DNA of 64,000 nucleotides from Typhlomys cinereus (GCA_023101885.1 JALPQD010000405.1:1430722-1494721), one strand, 5' to 3'. Shown: positions 34,339-45,409, counted from the first letter of the stretch. The notes: a model not told the origin generated them from the letters alone. Numbers and translations are program-made.

Positions 34339-35528
34339 CATTGTTCTTGGGAAATACTGAGAGAGACCGTAATGAAGGCCCCTGGCATGCCCTCTTCTCT
34401 TATTGACTTTATGCTTGTGTCCCCTTCAAATTGATCATCTGCTAGCACCCGAAAGAAGGTGTCTGTTTCCCATTCCACTTTTACTGCAAACAGGTTTATA
34501 CCATAATTTTTCTCTTAGGGGGAAAAATGTTAACAATGCTCGTCGGGACCCCTGTTATACTTCTTAAGTCAGAGAACTCTTTTATTCTTTAAGGCACAAG
34601 TCTGTTAAAGTTTTTATGACTTGCCAACGCAGTGGCTTTTCATCTTCTGCTATTAGACAGCTAAAGTAGAAGAGAGGGCCTTCCACACCAAATAAATTAA
34701 GTATATCCAAGTAATATACAGCCCCAGGTATGCTTGCCAAACTAGCATCACTGAATAGAGTCAACAGATTAAATGTTCCCTTGGCAGTGGCGAGGGTATG
34801 AGATACGGCACCTGGGCAGTCCCCATGGACCTGCCATTAAATCATAGGCAGGAGTTCAGAATCCCAGGGTCCCAAGGGTTGGTCTCTCTGGATGGAGATT
34901 TCCATCTCATTTTAGGTACCATTACAGTCCCCCCCCCCAATCTGCCTTGCCGAAGGGAGTGGAAACTCTGAACAATGGGGGATGGGAAGGGGGGAGAGTC
35001 TTTCTTCAATATGGGAAGATGTCTCTTTTCTTGTCATGATGATGGGAATCAGTGGCTGTCACAAGGTCTGTTTTCACAATGATGCAGATCCATGGCTCTG
35101 ACAAGATCTGTTTTCACCATGAAGAATCAGAGAGAGTTGGGGAACATTTTGTCTGTGGGAATCAATATTTATCACTGTTAAGGTCAGAACAAGAACCAGG
35201 AAAAAGGTTGCAGTGAATGTTCTCCTCTTTCCGGTTTCTAAGTGTTGGTCAACACCTGACGCTGAAGAAGCCAGGATAATGAGGCTAACACAACAACGGT
35301 AGGAAAACATCCGCGTGCAGACTCTGGGCTCTCTTACCTGGTCCACCCTTTGGAGGGTCAGGAGCCCGTCATCAGTCATCTGATTTTTAACAGGTGGTGT
35401 TTCAGAATCAGAATGTGCTCTTGAATCTGCCCATTTAATGCTGAGCGGGTTAGGCAGGCAGTAGAAAGTTGAGTTGTGGAAGCAACAAATATTTTTACTC
35501 GGTAGAAATTCCACTTTCACTCATGTAG
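34339..35528 (-). other. Unassigned; possible decayed coding remnant on the minus strand
   Basis: A minus frame at 35074-35520 (148 codons) contains a hydrophobic stretch (FFLVLVLTLTV) and a consensus splice donor 'cag|gtaagag' near 35340. A second frame lies at 34582-34764 (60 codons). No simple repeat explains them. I do not recognise a family. A decayed retroviral env or an isolated exon are both only guesses. Confidence 0.2.
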
Positions 35529-35529
35529 G

Positions 35530-35570
<41 letters not shown>

Positions 35571-35844
35571 GGTCTGTGTGTGTTATATGGTATGCGCATG
35601 TGCCTGTGTGGATGTGTGTACATGCATGCAGAGGTCACAGGTCCATGTCAAATGTCTTCCTCAATCTCTCTGCACCTTATTTTTTGAAACAGAATCTCTC
35701 GCCGAACCTGGATTTCTCCAATTTGGTTGGACTGACTGGAGGTGCCTTAAGTATCTTTTGTCTCTGCTTCTCTAGTGCTGAGGACAACTCAGGTCCTCCT
35801 GTGTGCGCGGCAAACACTTACTGACTGAACCATTTCCCCAGCCC
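35530..35844 (-). repeat. B4-like SINE with (GT)n
   Basis: A GT run (35530-35566), 'aaatgtcttcctcaatctct', 'ttttgaaacagaatctctcg' and 'aaccatttccccagccc', reverse B4 order. Confidence 0.75.
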
Positions 35845-37344
35845 TGGAAATTCCGTCTTTATACCATATTTTTAGCATCCAAACAAACAAGGTTCTCTCT
35901 CCACTCCCTAAGGGCCACAGGACTTCAAGTTATAGGAGGGGGACATAACATATATAAACAGTGTCCTTTCTCTCTACTCTCTCCCAGAAATCCAGGTTAT
36001 GGGAGGAGAATGTGAAAAACAGAAAGTTGCTTATACATCGCAGCCATTGGTGCAGCACCTCCGAAAAATAAATATGTCAGGAAGGAAGCAAGAACCATGC
36101 CAGACACGTCACGTACTAACCCCTGTGCCAATCACTAGACTCTGGTTCTGATGGTTCCTTTGGGGAAGGGTACAGAATATGGGTGATGCTGGCATCTTAG
36201 AGTTCCTGATCCACAGAATATCTTTGCTTAAAGTAAACAAGCCAATTACGTCGTTGGGGTCCATCGTTGAATCCTTACTGGACACACTTCATAGTCACTT
36301 GAAAGGAAGAGAAGCTTCCCCAGGGCGTGGGTTATGAACGTGCCCTTGAAAACATCAACAGACCCTTTGTCTTGTTGAGTCTGCAGCCAAGAAGGCAGAA
36401 CTCAGTGGCAACACAGCAGGTGTGAGTGTCCTGCTACATCAGAGGCAGCTCACTTTGAAGCTGCGAAGTCAAGGACGCCGCTACCTTCAAGGAAACAAGG
36501 ATATAATTATCTCAACGCCCAGTTTGCCAGTGACCTTCCATTCCTGGGCCTGGCCTTACTCCCTTTGCTGGCACCCTTCCAGGTCCTCACAGACAGACCT
36601 CAAATGTCCCAGACGCTCAGATGGGGGAGCCATCCCCCTCTAGCACCCTTTGAAATTGTTCCTAATCTCTTTCTACTGTGCTGCTTTCCTTGACATAAAT
36701 CCGCCAGCCCCAGGGTCTGAGGCCCCTCCACTGAGAGGCCCACGCAGGCCAGTGGAGTCTGAACAGCCCAGGCGTGGAATTTATGCTTTAATCTCACTCA
36801 CCTGAGCCTTTTGTCTGGGATCTCAGACCCTAACGCGTCTGAAAGATTCCATCATAAGCTCTTAGCTTCTTGCCAAGTCTCCATCATCGCCTTGGTCATA
36901 GAAGCAGATTCTGAAGGCCACAGGAAGCTCAGAGCAGGGACTCTTAACTTTCTTATTAGATTTGACATGTTGAAAGCAGGAGCCTACCAAAACGAGGGCA
37001 GAAAAACAAAAAGAGCCATAAATTGTCATGCAAAAGGAGTGAGTAAAGAATTCATCTACTCAAAATACCTGGGGGTGATGTCTCGGCTCCAGTAGTAATC
37101 TGGTATTTGGTTTCATTTCCTTCATTAGGAGAAAGCTAAGGCTGTGTTTACTAAACTTCTAAGAGTCAAGTGTTCAGTGTCAAAAGCCGAACAATATTTC
37201 TATCCTGCTGCTTCATATGCACGCCACCACTACCACCACCATCCAGCCTAAGGAACCCACTGGATTGTAGGAAGTCATTTAGAGCCAGAACTTAATTCTA
37301 CATGATCATTAAACAATACTCATTTACCTTAAAACTTCTTTATA
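35845..37344. other. Repeat-poor unassigned stretch
   Basis: About 1.5 kb with no recognised mobile element or gene. Candidate for conserved non-coding DNA, pending an alignment. Confidence 0.4.
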
Positions 37345-37627
37345 AAGTAAGTGTGTGGGTACAGATATGGATGTGGGTATGTATATGTGTGTGGAAGCGG
37401 GTACTTGAGTGTGCCTATAAAGACCCAAGGTGACTTCAGGAGTCATTCTGGAATTCTCTACCTTCTTATTGCTTTGCTCTAGAGTTTTTCAGGATTTGCC
37501 TTCTAGGGCCTGAAGTGAAGGTTGCTGCCATTTCCACTTGGCAATTTTTACATGGGATCTGAGATCTGAACCCAGGTTCTTTTGCTTGTGAGAAAAGGGC
37601 TTTAGACCCTGAACCATCTCTCCAGCT
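37345..37627 (-). repeat. Family X SINE, older subfamily
   Basis: On the minus strand: 'agctggagagatggttcagg', 'tgaagtgaaggttgctgcca' in reverse and a TG-rich end. It shares the 'agcaa' body of the older subfamily seen at 58032 and 38950. Confidence 0.75.
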
Positions 37628-37634
37628 AGATAAA

Positions 37635-37677
37635 TGGATAGACAGATGGACGGACAGACAGAGAGAGAGAGAGAAAA

Positions 37678-37718
<41 letters not shown>
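37635..37718. repeat. (GA)n / GACA microsatellite
   Basis: A GGAC/GACA start grading into about 30 GA units, directly after the SINE head. Confidence 0.95.
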
Positions 37719-37719
<1 letters not shown>

Positions 37720-37727
37720 TCCTAACA

Positions 37728-37925
37728 ACATAGAATTTAATCCTGTAACACAAAACATTATAAGGTTATTCTTAGCCACCAGGGAAATTCAAACTAGAAC
37801 TGCTTTGAGATTCCATCTCACCCTAGTCAGAATGCCTAATATCAGGGGAAAAAAGTGACAAAAGTTATGGAGAAAGGGGAATTGTACTCTTTCTGATGCT
37901 GTATGATGCTACTCAGACTCAAGCA
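37728..37925 (+). mobile_element. Ancient LINE-1 fragment, part 1 of 2
   Basis: 'tgctttgagattccatctca' followed by 'ccctagtcagaatgcc' is a hallmark of the L1 3' region. It breaks at the MaLR LTR and resumes at 38236. Confidence 0.8.
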
Positions 37926-37927
37926 AC

Positions 37928-38228
37928 TTAGGTGGTTGAGTCCTTAGCTGTTGTTGGTGTTTGGGAAGGTTGTGGCATGTGTTGAAGGTAGAGCCTTGTT
38001 GGAGGAAGACATGTCACAGGGGCAGGCCTTGAGGTTGGATAGTTCCACCTTGCTTCTGCTAGGAGTTAGCTCTTGGAGTTTACAGCTGTCTCAGCCTCCA
38101 TGATGCGTACGACTTAGGCCACCTACAGTTTCTGCCAGCCATGCTTTTCCTGCCATATGGACTATAGCATCTCTCTGAAACTGTAAGCCAAATAAATCTC
38201 CATTTTCTCCCTTTAAGTTCCTCTAAAT
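37928..38228 (+). mobile_element. MaLR LTR (ORR1/MT-like) inserted in a LINE-1
   Basis: 'tgtttgggaaggttgtggca', 'gagccttgttggaggaagac' and 'ctgtaagccaaataaatctc' follow the order of rodent MaLR LTRs, including the AATAAA-like signal near the 3' end. Confidence 0.75.
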
Positions 38229-38235
38229 ACTAAAA

Positions 38236-38539
38236 ATAGCTATGCTACTCCTTGCACGTCCGTGTTTATTGCTGCATTTTTCACAATTACTAGGAAATGG
38301 AACAAACCTAGATGTCTTTAGACAGTGGAACGGATAAAGAAAATATAATACATATACATAATTGAATTATTCAGCTATAAGGAAAAATGAAATCAATACA
38401 TTTGCAGGAAAATATGGATGGAATTAGAAATCATTGATGTTAAATGAAGTAAGTCAAATTCAGAAAGACAAGTATTACACATTTTCTCTCATATATGAGG
38501 TCTAGATTTAAGTTGTGTGTGTGTATGTATATATGTGTA

Positions 38540-38595
<56 letters not shown>

Positions 38596-38840
38596 GGACA
38601 TGAAAGCAGAAAGGGAACCACGAGAGGAGAGAGATCTTAATGGAGGGAGGAGTCCCAAGAAAGAGAGGATCATGGGAATTGATCTGACACAAAAGCAGAA
38701 AGGGGTCTATTTGGAGTGGCATAGGTGACCAGAAAGAGGAGGATGAGGGAGAGGGGAAGATAATAAGGAAGGACACATAAAAATAAAATATAATGACATA
38801 CCCTTATATAAAGGTCATAATTTTGCCACTATTTTGTATG
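38236..38840 (+). mobile_element. Ancient LINE-1 fragment, part 2 of 2
   Basis: 'cttgcacgtccgtgtttatt', 'cacaattactaggaaatgga', 'ttattcagctataaggaaaa' and 'atggatggaattagaaatca' continue the L1 3' region. A (TG)n run (38514-38593) has expanded inside it. Confidence 0.82.
38514..38593. repeat. (TG)n microsatellite
   Basis: About 80 bp of TG with a few TATG interruptions at the left end. Confidence 0.97.
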
Positions 38841-38949
38841 CTAACTTGAAAACTTAATGTTAAAAAAGAAACATAGAAAGCCTAATCATATGTTTCTTCC
38901 TAAATCATAAGCTGGAGTTGAGAAGTATTTTTAAATGATAGGTTAAAGC

Positions 38950-39256
38950 CCCCCCAAATATATGTATATGTGTGTGCACACCTGTGCACACAAGTCCTTT
39001 TAGAGGGCCATTCCTCCAGTATCAGAGAGTACCATGTGTCCCTGGAAGGCCCAAGGGCTATTTCGGGAATCATCCTGGATTGCTTTTACCTCCTTTTTGC
39101 TTCCTTCTGGGACTTCCCAGGCTCCACTCACCAGAGCCAGAACTTCAGGCCACTGCCCTTTCTGCCTGAATTTTTACATGGGACCTGGGATCTAAACCCA
39201 GGTACTTCTGCTTGCCAGGCAGAGTCTTAACCCCTGAACCATCTCTCCATCCCTCC
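38950..39256 (-). repeat. Family X SINE, older subfamily
   Basis: Full-length, minus strand: 'gaatcatcctggattgcttt', 'cttcccaggctccactcacc', 'acatgggacctgggatctaa' and 'cttaacccctgaaccatctc'. Confidence 0.85.
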
Positions 39257-40156
39257 TCCCGTATTTTTAATTAAGGTAGCACCCCAATAATAGCAATCAA
39301 TAGGTAGTCCGTAAGAACAGGCCATTACAATCCAGCAGATGTAAGTTTCTTGAGGGGAGGGCCCATAATTTATTCATCCTTTTATTTCCATAATTGTTAC
39401 ATATCATTAACCCCCAAAATGTTCAAGAATAAATGAAATAAAATACATAGCGAGAGATGACCCTTAAGCTCACTACTCAGAAGTTAATTTACAACTTTAA
39501 CAATTGTAGTTCAGCATTGAAGAATCCACATCTGGAAGGCTGAATGAACAGTTGAGGTTTTAATAAAAAAGTTTTGCAGCTATAAAGAGGCTAAAAATAG
39601 ATTAGGTCAACAGGAGTCACTAATGATATTTTATTAAGAACAAAAAATGCAAGTTTTAAATGTTAAAGACTTGAGAGAATCTATAAATACATTCAAATAA
39701 CCTAAGTAGATCAACAACTTCCTTCAGTTCATGATAAGCCTTTGAAATTTGAGGCAAAAGTGGTGGGGGTGGGGAAAGAAATGCCAGAAAATTTCAGAAC
39801 AATAATCAAATGCTTCCCCCTTTTCTTTCTCTTCTGTCTAATCTCATCCATTCACTCTGGAACCCAGAATATTTAAAAGCATTCATACCATAGTTTTATG
39901 ATGTAGACTCATACAGATATGTAGGGACAGTGGTCTGGGATTAGACAAGTTCAGCAGGGAACACATTTCAAAAATTCATTACTCTCTGTGATACAAGGCT
40001 TGAAACAAAGGAGACAAATACAACTCACTGAGGATTTGTTGTAGGTTAGACTGCCTGTCCCAGAACTTTCCATTCATTCTTTCAGCTGTTGCTCACCATT
40101 CATATCACAATTGCTGAAAATATGATGATATGTTTTCTTTCTTACTAATTAGTGAC
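39257..40156. other. Unassigned AT-rich sequence
   Basis: Nothing recognisable. Confidence 0.35.
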
Positions 40157-40388
40157 TTTTTGGGTGTTGTACTAGGGATAGAACTGAGAACCTTGTGCAT
40201 AATATAAGCACTCTACCATGGAGCTACATTCCCAGCTCATTTGGTGTTTGTTTGTTGTTTACTTGCTGATGCAGAGTCTCAGTGTGTATCTTGACCTTGA
40301 ATTTGCTGTGTAGCCCAGGTTGATCTTGAACTCTCAGACTCCCAACAACTGCCGAAAGGTATACGTGAACTACCATGTCCAGCAACAT
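40157..40388 (-). repeat. ID plus B1 SINE composite
   Basis: An ID-like reverse segment ('agcactctaccatggagcta') is followed by a B1-like reverse segment ('tgctgtgtagcccaggttga', 'gaactaccatgtccagc'). Confidence 0.7.
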
Positions 40389-40392
40389 ACAG

Positions 40393-40539
40393 TGATGATT
40401 TATTGTAATGTCAACTTAACTAGGCTACAGAAAGCTCAGATAGTTGTGGAAGAAGTTAGCATATGAGTTCACAGACTAAGAAAAGAAAACCACTTCACCA
40501 GTTGTGGCTGGGCACTATCCCTCACTGAAGACCTGAAGA
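40393..40539 (+). mobile_element. LTR-C (ancient LTR), part 1 of 2
   Basis: 'taatgtcaacttaactaggc' and 'tgggcactatccctcactga' match the old LTR-C pattern seen at 21176. The rest lies beyond the LTR-A provirus at 42880. Confidence 0.55.
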
Positions 40540-40958
40540 GAACATAGTTAAGCACAGGTGTCAACTTGACTGTTGAGGGTTTGAGCTCTGGGCACAGTTG
40601 TACAGAGTTAATGGTTGAGTTAAGCCCAGAGCAAACCTGAAGGAGATTGTCTGGCTGATGGGGAAGACGCAGTCCATGGTGGGTGGGATTAGGCCCTGGA
40701 TAAATCACAGAGAGCTGGTTGAGAGAGTTGGCATTCTGTTCACCTGGCCAGACATGCTGGTCTGGCAAGTAAGGATTGTCCATCTCTCAGCCGTTATGCA
40801 GTGATGGTGTGGCCAGTTCCCTCGGCCCTGGTGTTGGTGTGTGCTCTCTCGTCAAGCTGGACTGAGAACTGTAACCAGGAATCGTAAGACAATAAACCCT
40901 TGTTCCCTTAAGCCATTTGATGGTCATTTATCAGCAATGTTGCAGGCTGACTGCAACA
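40540..40958 (+). repeat. 5' LTR of the LTR-A provirus
   Basis: 419 bp, from 'gaacatagtta' (mutated TG) to 'gactgcaaca'. AATAAA lies at about 40891. It keeps the ancestral 'gagctggttgagagagttgg' segment also present in the solo copies. Confidence 0.9.
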
Positions 40959-40963
40959 GAATT

Positions 40964-40980
40964 TGGTACCAGGAGTGGGG
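40964..40980 (+). promoter_or_regulatory. Primer-binding site, tRNA-Leu-like
   Basis: 'tggtaccaggagtgggg' sits five bases after the LTR end. It is close to the complement of a tRNA-Leu 3' end (TGG ... CAGGAGTGGG), the priming class that gives ERVL its letter. Confidence 0.75.
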
Positions 40981-41484
40981 TGTTGCTGATAAATCTGACT
41001 ATGTGGATTTTGTGACTTTTGAACGGTTCTGCTGGACAAAGTTGGAAATGCTTGAGAATTTTCACTTTGTGGGTTTACAAACACCGTTCTTCAGAGTTTA
41101 GTGGGCCAATTGCTGAGAGAGATTGTTTGGGCCCGATTTGTGATAAGGGGAACAAGGACTTTGGTAAAGTTGAATTTAAAGACAATGGACTGGTTTGCTT
41201 GATAGAGAAGAGCTGTGTTGGCAGCCTTAAAGGTTTAGATGTACAAAGGGCAGGCAGCAGAATATCTGCTGCTGTTGGAGAAATGAGTATTAGTGAAGGA
41301 AAACCTAGTGACTTGCATTGGGACGGTGGAAGATGTGAAAACCACCATATAGCAAGTTCATGGTCTGAAAACCCAAATTCCTTCAGGAGCCGAAAGCCCA
41401 AGTTAAAGCCGTTTCTTGCCCTTGGGACGTTTGGCTGCCTAAAAGAGGCTTTTCCAGCATCACCACATAAAACTTGGTACAGCT

Positions 41485-41761
41485 GGGGCTGGAGAGGTGG
41501 CTCAGGGGTTACGCCTCTTCGGATCCTAGATCCCCATGTATAGACGCTGGGCAGAAGAGGGAGCAGGCCTGCATTTCTGGCCCTGGTAGGGCGGAGCCTG
41601 TGAATCCCGGGGCGGAGTAAACAAGGAGAAAGTGGAGGAGGTCCATGGTGGTTCCGGAATTCGTCCATGGTTCTACACACACACATACACACATGCACAC
41701 ACACGCATACATGCACAATTAAATAAATAATAATAATAATAAATTATAAAAAAAAGAGGAT
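41485..41761 (+). repeat. Family X SINE inside the LTR-A provirus
   Basis: The 15-bp repeat 'aaacttggtacagct' flanks it exactly (41470-41484 and 41762-41776). The copy has lost about 35 bp of its B-box region ('taagcctctgcc...' missing), keeping the body and tail. Confidence 0.92.
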
Positions 41762-42415
41762 AAACTTGGTACAGCTGTGACTCACGTGGACTAAGCTACA
41801 TTTCAAACTCGCTTCAGAGTCTGGCAGCGTCCACCAGGTGGTACTGGTTTTGGGGAATGATTTGAGGGGTTCATGGAAAGCAGCAAAAGCTTGGCACCAA
41901 GTGGCAGGCGTAGAGTCCTGCGAGAGAAGGTGAAGCTTATAGTTGCAGAGGCGAATCCAGAGTGTTGGAGATGCCAGAACCGTGGGATGTATGCTAAGGA
42001 CTGCTGCCAGTGGAGATTCAGGTTGGTTCAAAGGAACTCCGCTTTTACAATTTCAAGCTGCAAACAGGGACTGGGAATTCCTGAAATCTTTGAGCCACCA
42101 TGATTACATGATGAGCAACAAAAGATGGACATTGAAGTTACAGGATGTGGTAATTTGCTGGACTTATATTCTAATTTAAATGTTTCTTATTGCATCAAGA
42201 TCCTTCTGTTTTAATATTTTATTTGTTTTAGAGTACTTAACTTATTCTGATTTAATACCTTTTAAAGTTAAAAAACTTTGAACTTTTAAAATGTTGGAAC
42301 TGAAGTTTTAATGAGAATATTTTAAATTTGTCCATGGAATGTATTTATATTTTAACATCTGTGGGGACAAGGAAAGGTTACAGTTTAAAAGTGCTATTGT
42401 TTTTGTGTCAAGTTG

Positions 42416-42428
42416 ACAAGGGGTGGAA
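42416..42428 (+). promoter_or_regulatory. Polypurine tract of the LTR-A provirus
   Basis: 'acaaggggtggaa' directly abuts the 3' LTR start (tgtcatag), the expected place for plus-strand priming. Confidence 0.7.
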
Positions 42429-42874
42429 TGTCATAGTTAAGCACAGGTGTTAACTTGACTGTTGAGGGTTTGAGCTCTGGGCACAGTTGTGCAGAGTTGA
42501 TGGTTGAGTTAACCTGAAGGAGATTGTCTAGCTGCTGGGGAAGACCCAGCCCATGATGGCTGGGATTAGACCCTAGATAAATCACAGAGAGTCTGGCAGC
42601 GTCCACCAGGTGGTACTGGTTTTGGTGAATGATTTGAGGGGTTGGCATCCTTCTGTTCACTTGGCCAGACATGCTGGTCGGCAAGTAAGGATTGTCCATC
42701 TCTCAGCCTTTACACAGTGATGGTGTGGCCAGTTCCCTCGACCCTGGTGTTGGTGCATGCTCTCTCATCAAGCTGGACTAAGAACTGTAACCAGGAATCA
42801 TAAGACAATAAACCCTTGTTCCCTTAAGCCATTTGATGACCATTTATCAGCAATGTTGCAGACTGACTGCAACA
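42429..42874 (+). repeat. 3' LTR of the LTR-A provirus, chimeric
   Basis: 446 bp, 'tgtcatagttaagc' to 'gactgcaaca'. It carries a 56-bp segment (42588-42643) that copies internal proviral DNA (41816-41871) with one mismatch, in place of a 13-bp LTR segment. It also lacks 12 bp ('gcccagagcaaa' region) present in the 5' LTR. Confidence 0.92.
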
Positions 42875-42879
42875 GAACA

Positions 42880-43110
42880 CAAAGACCAGAGGAAGGATTT
42901 GCTTCCAGTCTGAGCAAAGGGCATCCCTCTTCTGTGTAGGACACCATGCTTCTTGCTACTAAGTCTTTGGATTTCCATTAATTCTACCCGCCAGGTGTCC
43001 TGAGTATCCAGCTCATAGATAGCAGATCAGGACACTTGCTAGTCCTCGTAACTACACAAATCAATTCTAATAATAAAAGCTGTCTCAGCCTCTATCTCTG
43101 GCCTAATTGT
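42880..43110 (+). mobile_element. LTR-C (ancient LTR), part 2 of 2
   Basis: 'agaccagaggaaggatttgc', 'tgtcctgagtatccagctca' and 'aataataaaagctgtctca' continue the old LTR left at 40539. Diverged. Confidence 0.5.
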
Positions 43111-43560
43111 TTTGTTTCTTGAAGGAGTGACTAGGCAAGACATGGCTGAAAGGTGGCAAGTGGGTAAAGATAGGAAGAACATACGAGAGCCATATGGGTG
43201 TGCATTTGTGGAAAGAATCTTCTAGGCAGACGGAAGGGTGAGTGCAGGCCTTCTATGGCATTGAAAGAAGAGAAAGAAGCCCAGGGTGCCAAGCACAAAG
43301 AAAAGCAAGAAGGAATGGGTGATCCCGAGCTCACCCATCTTGAAAACTCTACTGAGGACTTTTCTCAAAGGAGATGGGAAGCATCCAAAAGGTTCTGCCA
43401 TTCACCTGACAGGGTCTTTCACCTGCTGTGTTGTGAAGAGGTTGGAAGGATAGCCATAGAACAAGGAAGCACAATAAGGAAGGTCTTATAATGATTAGGT
43501 TAGAGACAAAGATTAAGATGAAGGAGTGGAATTGACAGTAGCTTATAAAGGGGAAAGGGG
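43111..43560. other. Unassigned sequence
   Basis: Frames of 97 and 154 codons overlap here in opposite directions, with no family resemblance. Confidence 0.3.
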
Positions 43561-43650
43561 GGCTGAGGTTATATAGCTCAGTGGCAAAGAGGGTGCTTGG
43601 TGTATGAAATCCTGGGTTCAATCCCCACCATCCAAAATAAATACCCCTCC
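43561..43650 (+). repeat. ID-like SINE
   Basis: It keeps an A-box-like 'tatagctcagtggcaaag' and a B-box-like 'gggttcaatcc' and ends A-rich. The tRNA cloverleaf 3' half and CCA context are absent, so it is a SINE rather than a tRNA gene. Confidence 0.75.
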
Positions 43651-44035
43651 AAAAAGCCATATTGACTCCTTTGAAGGTATAGTCAGTAGAGTTTTCCAAC
43701 AGATTGGACGGAGTATGGGGGACTGAAAGAAGAAAATAAAGGAAGGGGAGGTTTTTAGCCAGTAAGTGCAAGTTGAGGGTTCCATTGAGGCTACTGACAG
43801 ATGGCTGGTTCAAGATGCCTCCTAGAGATCCAGCATTAGAACCACCCAGACCTTAGGTGACAGGAATAGATTTCTAGAAATAAATAGGATTAAAAAATAG
43901 CAAAAGAAAAAAAGTCTCAAAATACCATTTGAGTCATAAACTCTTAACTACTAATCTTCCCAAGATATTCCCGATGACCTGGGCTCTTTTCCTGCCTAAC
44001 TACTTCCTTCTTGCACTCAAATAAAATCTGTGCCT
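43651..44035. other. Unassigned sequence
   Basis: Nothing recognisable. Confidence 0.3.
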
Positions 44036-44250
44036 GGGGGCCAGTGGGATGACTCAAGGAGCAAAGATGCCCGTGCACAAACTGGTGGCTTGAGTTCAAT
44101 GCCCAGAGCCAACCTGGTAGAAGGAGAAAAATGACTTCAAAAAGTTGCTCTCTGACCTAACAGGCATGCAGTAGCATGTGTGTATCTGCTCTTTTTCTCC
44201 CCCATTCCCAATAAACAAGCAAGCAAGCAAACAAGCAATAAATAAATAAC
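44036..44250 (+). repeat. B3-like SINE
   Basis: 'gggggccagtgggatgactc', 'ggcttgagttcaatgcccag', 'gttgctctctgacctaacag', then an AAGC/AATA-rich tail. Confidence 0.78.
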
Positions 44251-44254
44251 ATTT

Positions 44255-44462
44255 ATATCAGGCATGATGGTGCGCGCCTGTCATGGCAGCAACTTGAGAG
44301 GTGGAAGCAGGAGAGTCACAAGTTCAAGCCCAGCCTGTGTTACATAGCAAGACCTTCGGAATACCAACAACGAAAGCTCAAGGCTGGATGTGTAACTCAG
44401 CAGGAAAAAAGGCTTAGCTAGCATAGTTGAGACCCTAAGCATGGCAAGAACTGAAAATAAAA
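44255..44462 (+). repeat. B1 plus ID SINE composite
   Basis: A B1-like part ('ggcatgatggtgcgcgcctg', 'acaagttcaagcccagcctg') is followed by an ID-like part ('ggctggatgtgtaactcagc'). Confidence 0.75.
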
Positions 44463-45409
44463 TCTGTATACGCCCAAGCAGGTTCTGACATGATGATAAG
44501 GTCACAGCCTCATCGGGACAAATGTCCCTCCACATCTCAGAAGCAGTGGCTGTCTGCTGCCCGACGCCTTCTAAAAACATTGTGAACTCAATTCCTCCCT
44601 CCACTCTGCTTAACTGGGCTGCCGACTGCCCTGCGACCTCTTGACCAGTTCAGAGTTCCTCTGGGCTGGCAAAGGAGAAAGACTGGGAGTCAGACTCATG
44701 GTTCCCATAGCCTTCTGATGTGTCAGGAGATTCATGAGCATCCTTATCATTCCTGTTTTTCCTTATCTTGCTTATAAGTCAGGGTCACTGTGAGTTTTTC
44801 GACAGCATATGAAAGGGAAAGGCAATTGATCATTGTAGGAATAAAAGAGTGAGAGATTCTCCCCAAAACAGATGTCTTTTCTCATTAACACAGGAAGTTT
44901 TATGTGCCCAAATTCTCACCTTTCATTGCTTGGGAGGTGGGTGAGGGCTGTGGATTCAATGACTTTTACTGATTTCCTACACTGCAAAGGTTAAGTGCTC
45001 TTGCTTGCGTTAATCTCACTTAATCTCCGCCATCACACTTCAAGGTGAGATTATTCTATTACAGTAGGGTAAAGGAGGCTGAGAGCGTGTAAGCAGCTTG
45101 CCCAAGAGCACAGCCTGGGCAGGTGGCCTGCCAACTCAGGATGGTATGGACACTTATTTGCATGTCACATGGTAGGCTTCAGATAGGAGCAAATAATGAA
45201 GTGTGAAGAGTTTCTAAACCCTTGTTAGCCAAAGATGGTCCTTATTGGATTGGTTACATGTGCACAGAAGTTTCACCTTTCAATGTGGAGGTTGCATTCT
45301 CCACTGGCAGGAGAAGGTGGGTAGATATGCTATCCATGTCTCCAAGATGGATGGCGGACACAAGAATTTGGACAAGAAAATGTCCGAATGTACAAACATA
45401 TACCCATTA
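44463..45409. other. Unassigned sequence
   Basis: About 950 bp without recognised features. Confidence 0.35.

Larger units (their letters stand above)
40540..42874 (+). mobile_element. LTR-A provirus (ERVL/MaLR-type), near complete, non-coding
   Basis: Two LTRs in direct orientation flank about 1.47 kb of internal DNA. A primer-binding site follows the 5' LTR and a polypurine tract precedes the 3' LTR. The flanks 'gaaga' (40535-40539) and 'gaaca' (42875-42879) differ at one base, as for an aged 5-bp duplication. The internal part is too short for gag-pro-pol and has no viral domain I can see, which fits the non-autonomous MaLR type. A family X SINE interrupts it at 41485. The 174- and 213-codon frames inside are by-products. 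Confidence 0.88.

Noticed and set aside
41019..41543. A 174-codon frame inside the LTR-A provirus as a possible gag remnant
   Set aside because: It shows no gag, protease or polymerase motif, runs into the SINE, and MaLR-type internal regions are usually non-coding.
41075..41716. A 213-codon minus-strand open frame
   Set aside because: It lies across the LTR-A internal region and the inserted SINE. No protein domain is visible.
43561..43650. A possible tRNA gene with A-box and B-box
   Set aside because: The sequence lacks a full cloverleaf and ends in an A-rich tail, as ID-like SINEs do.
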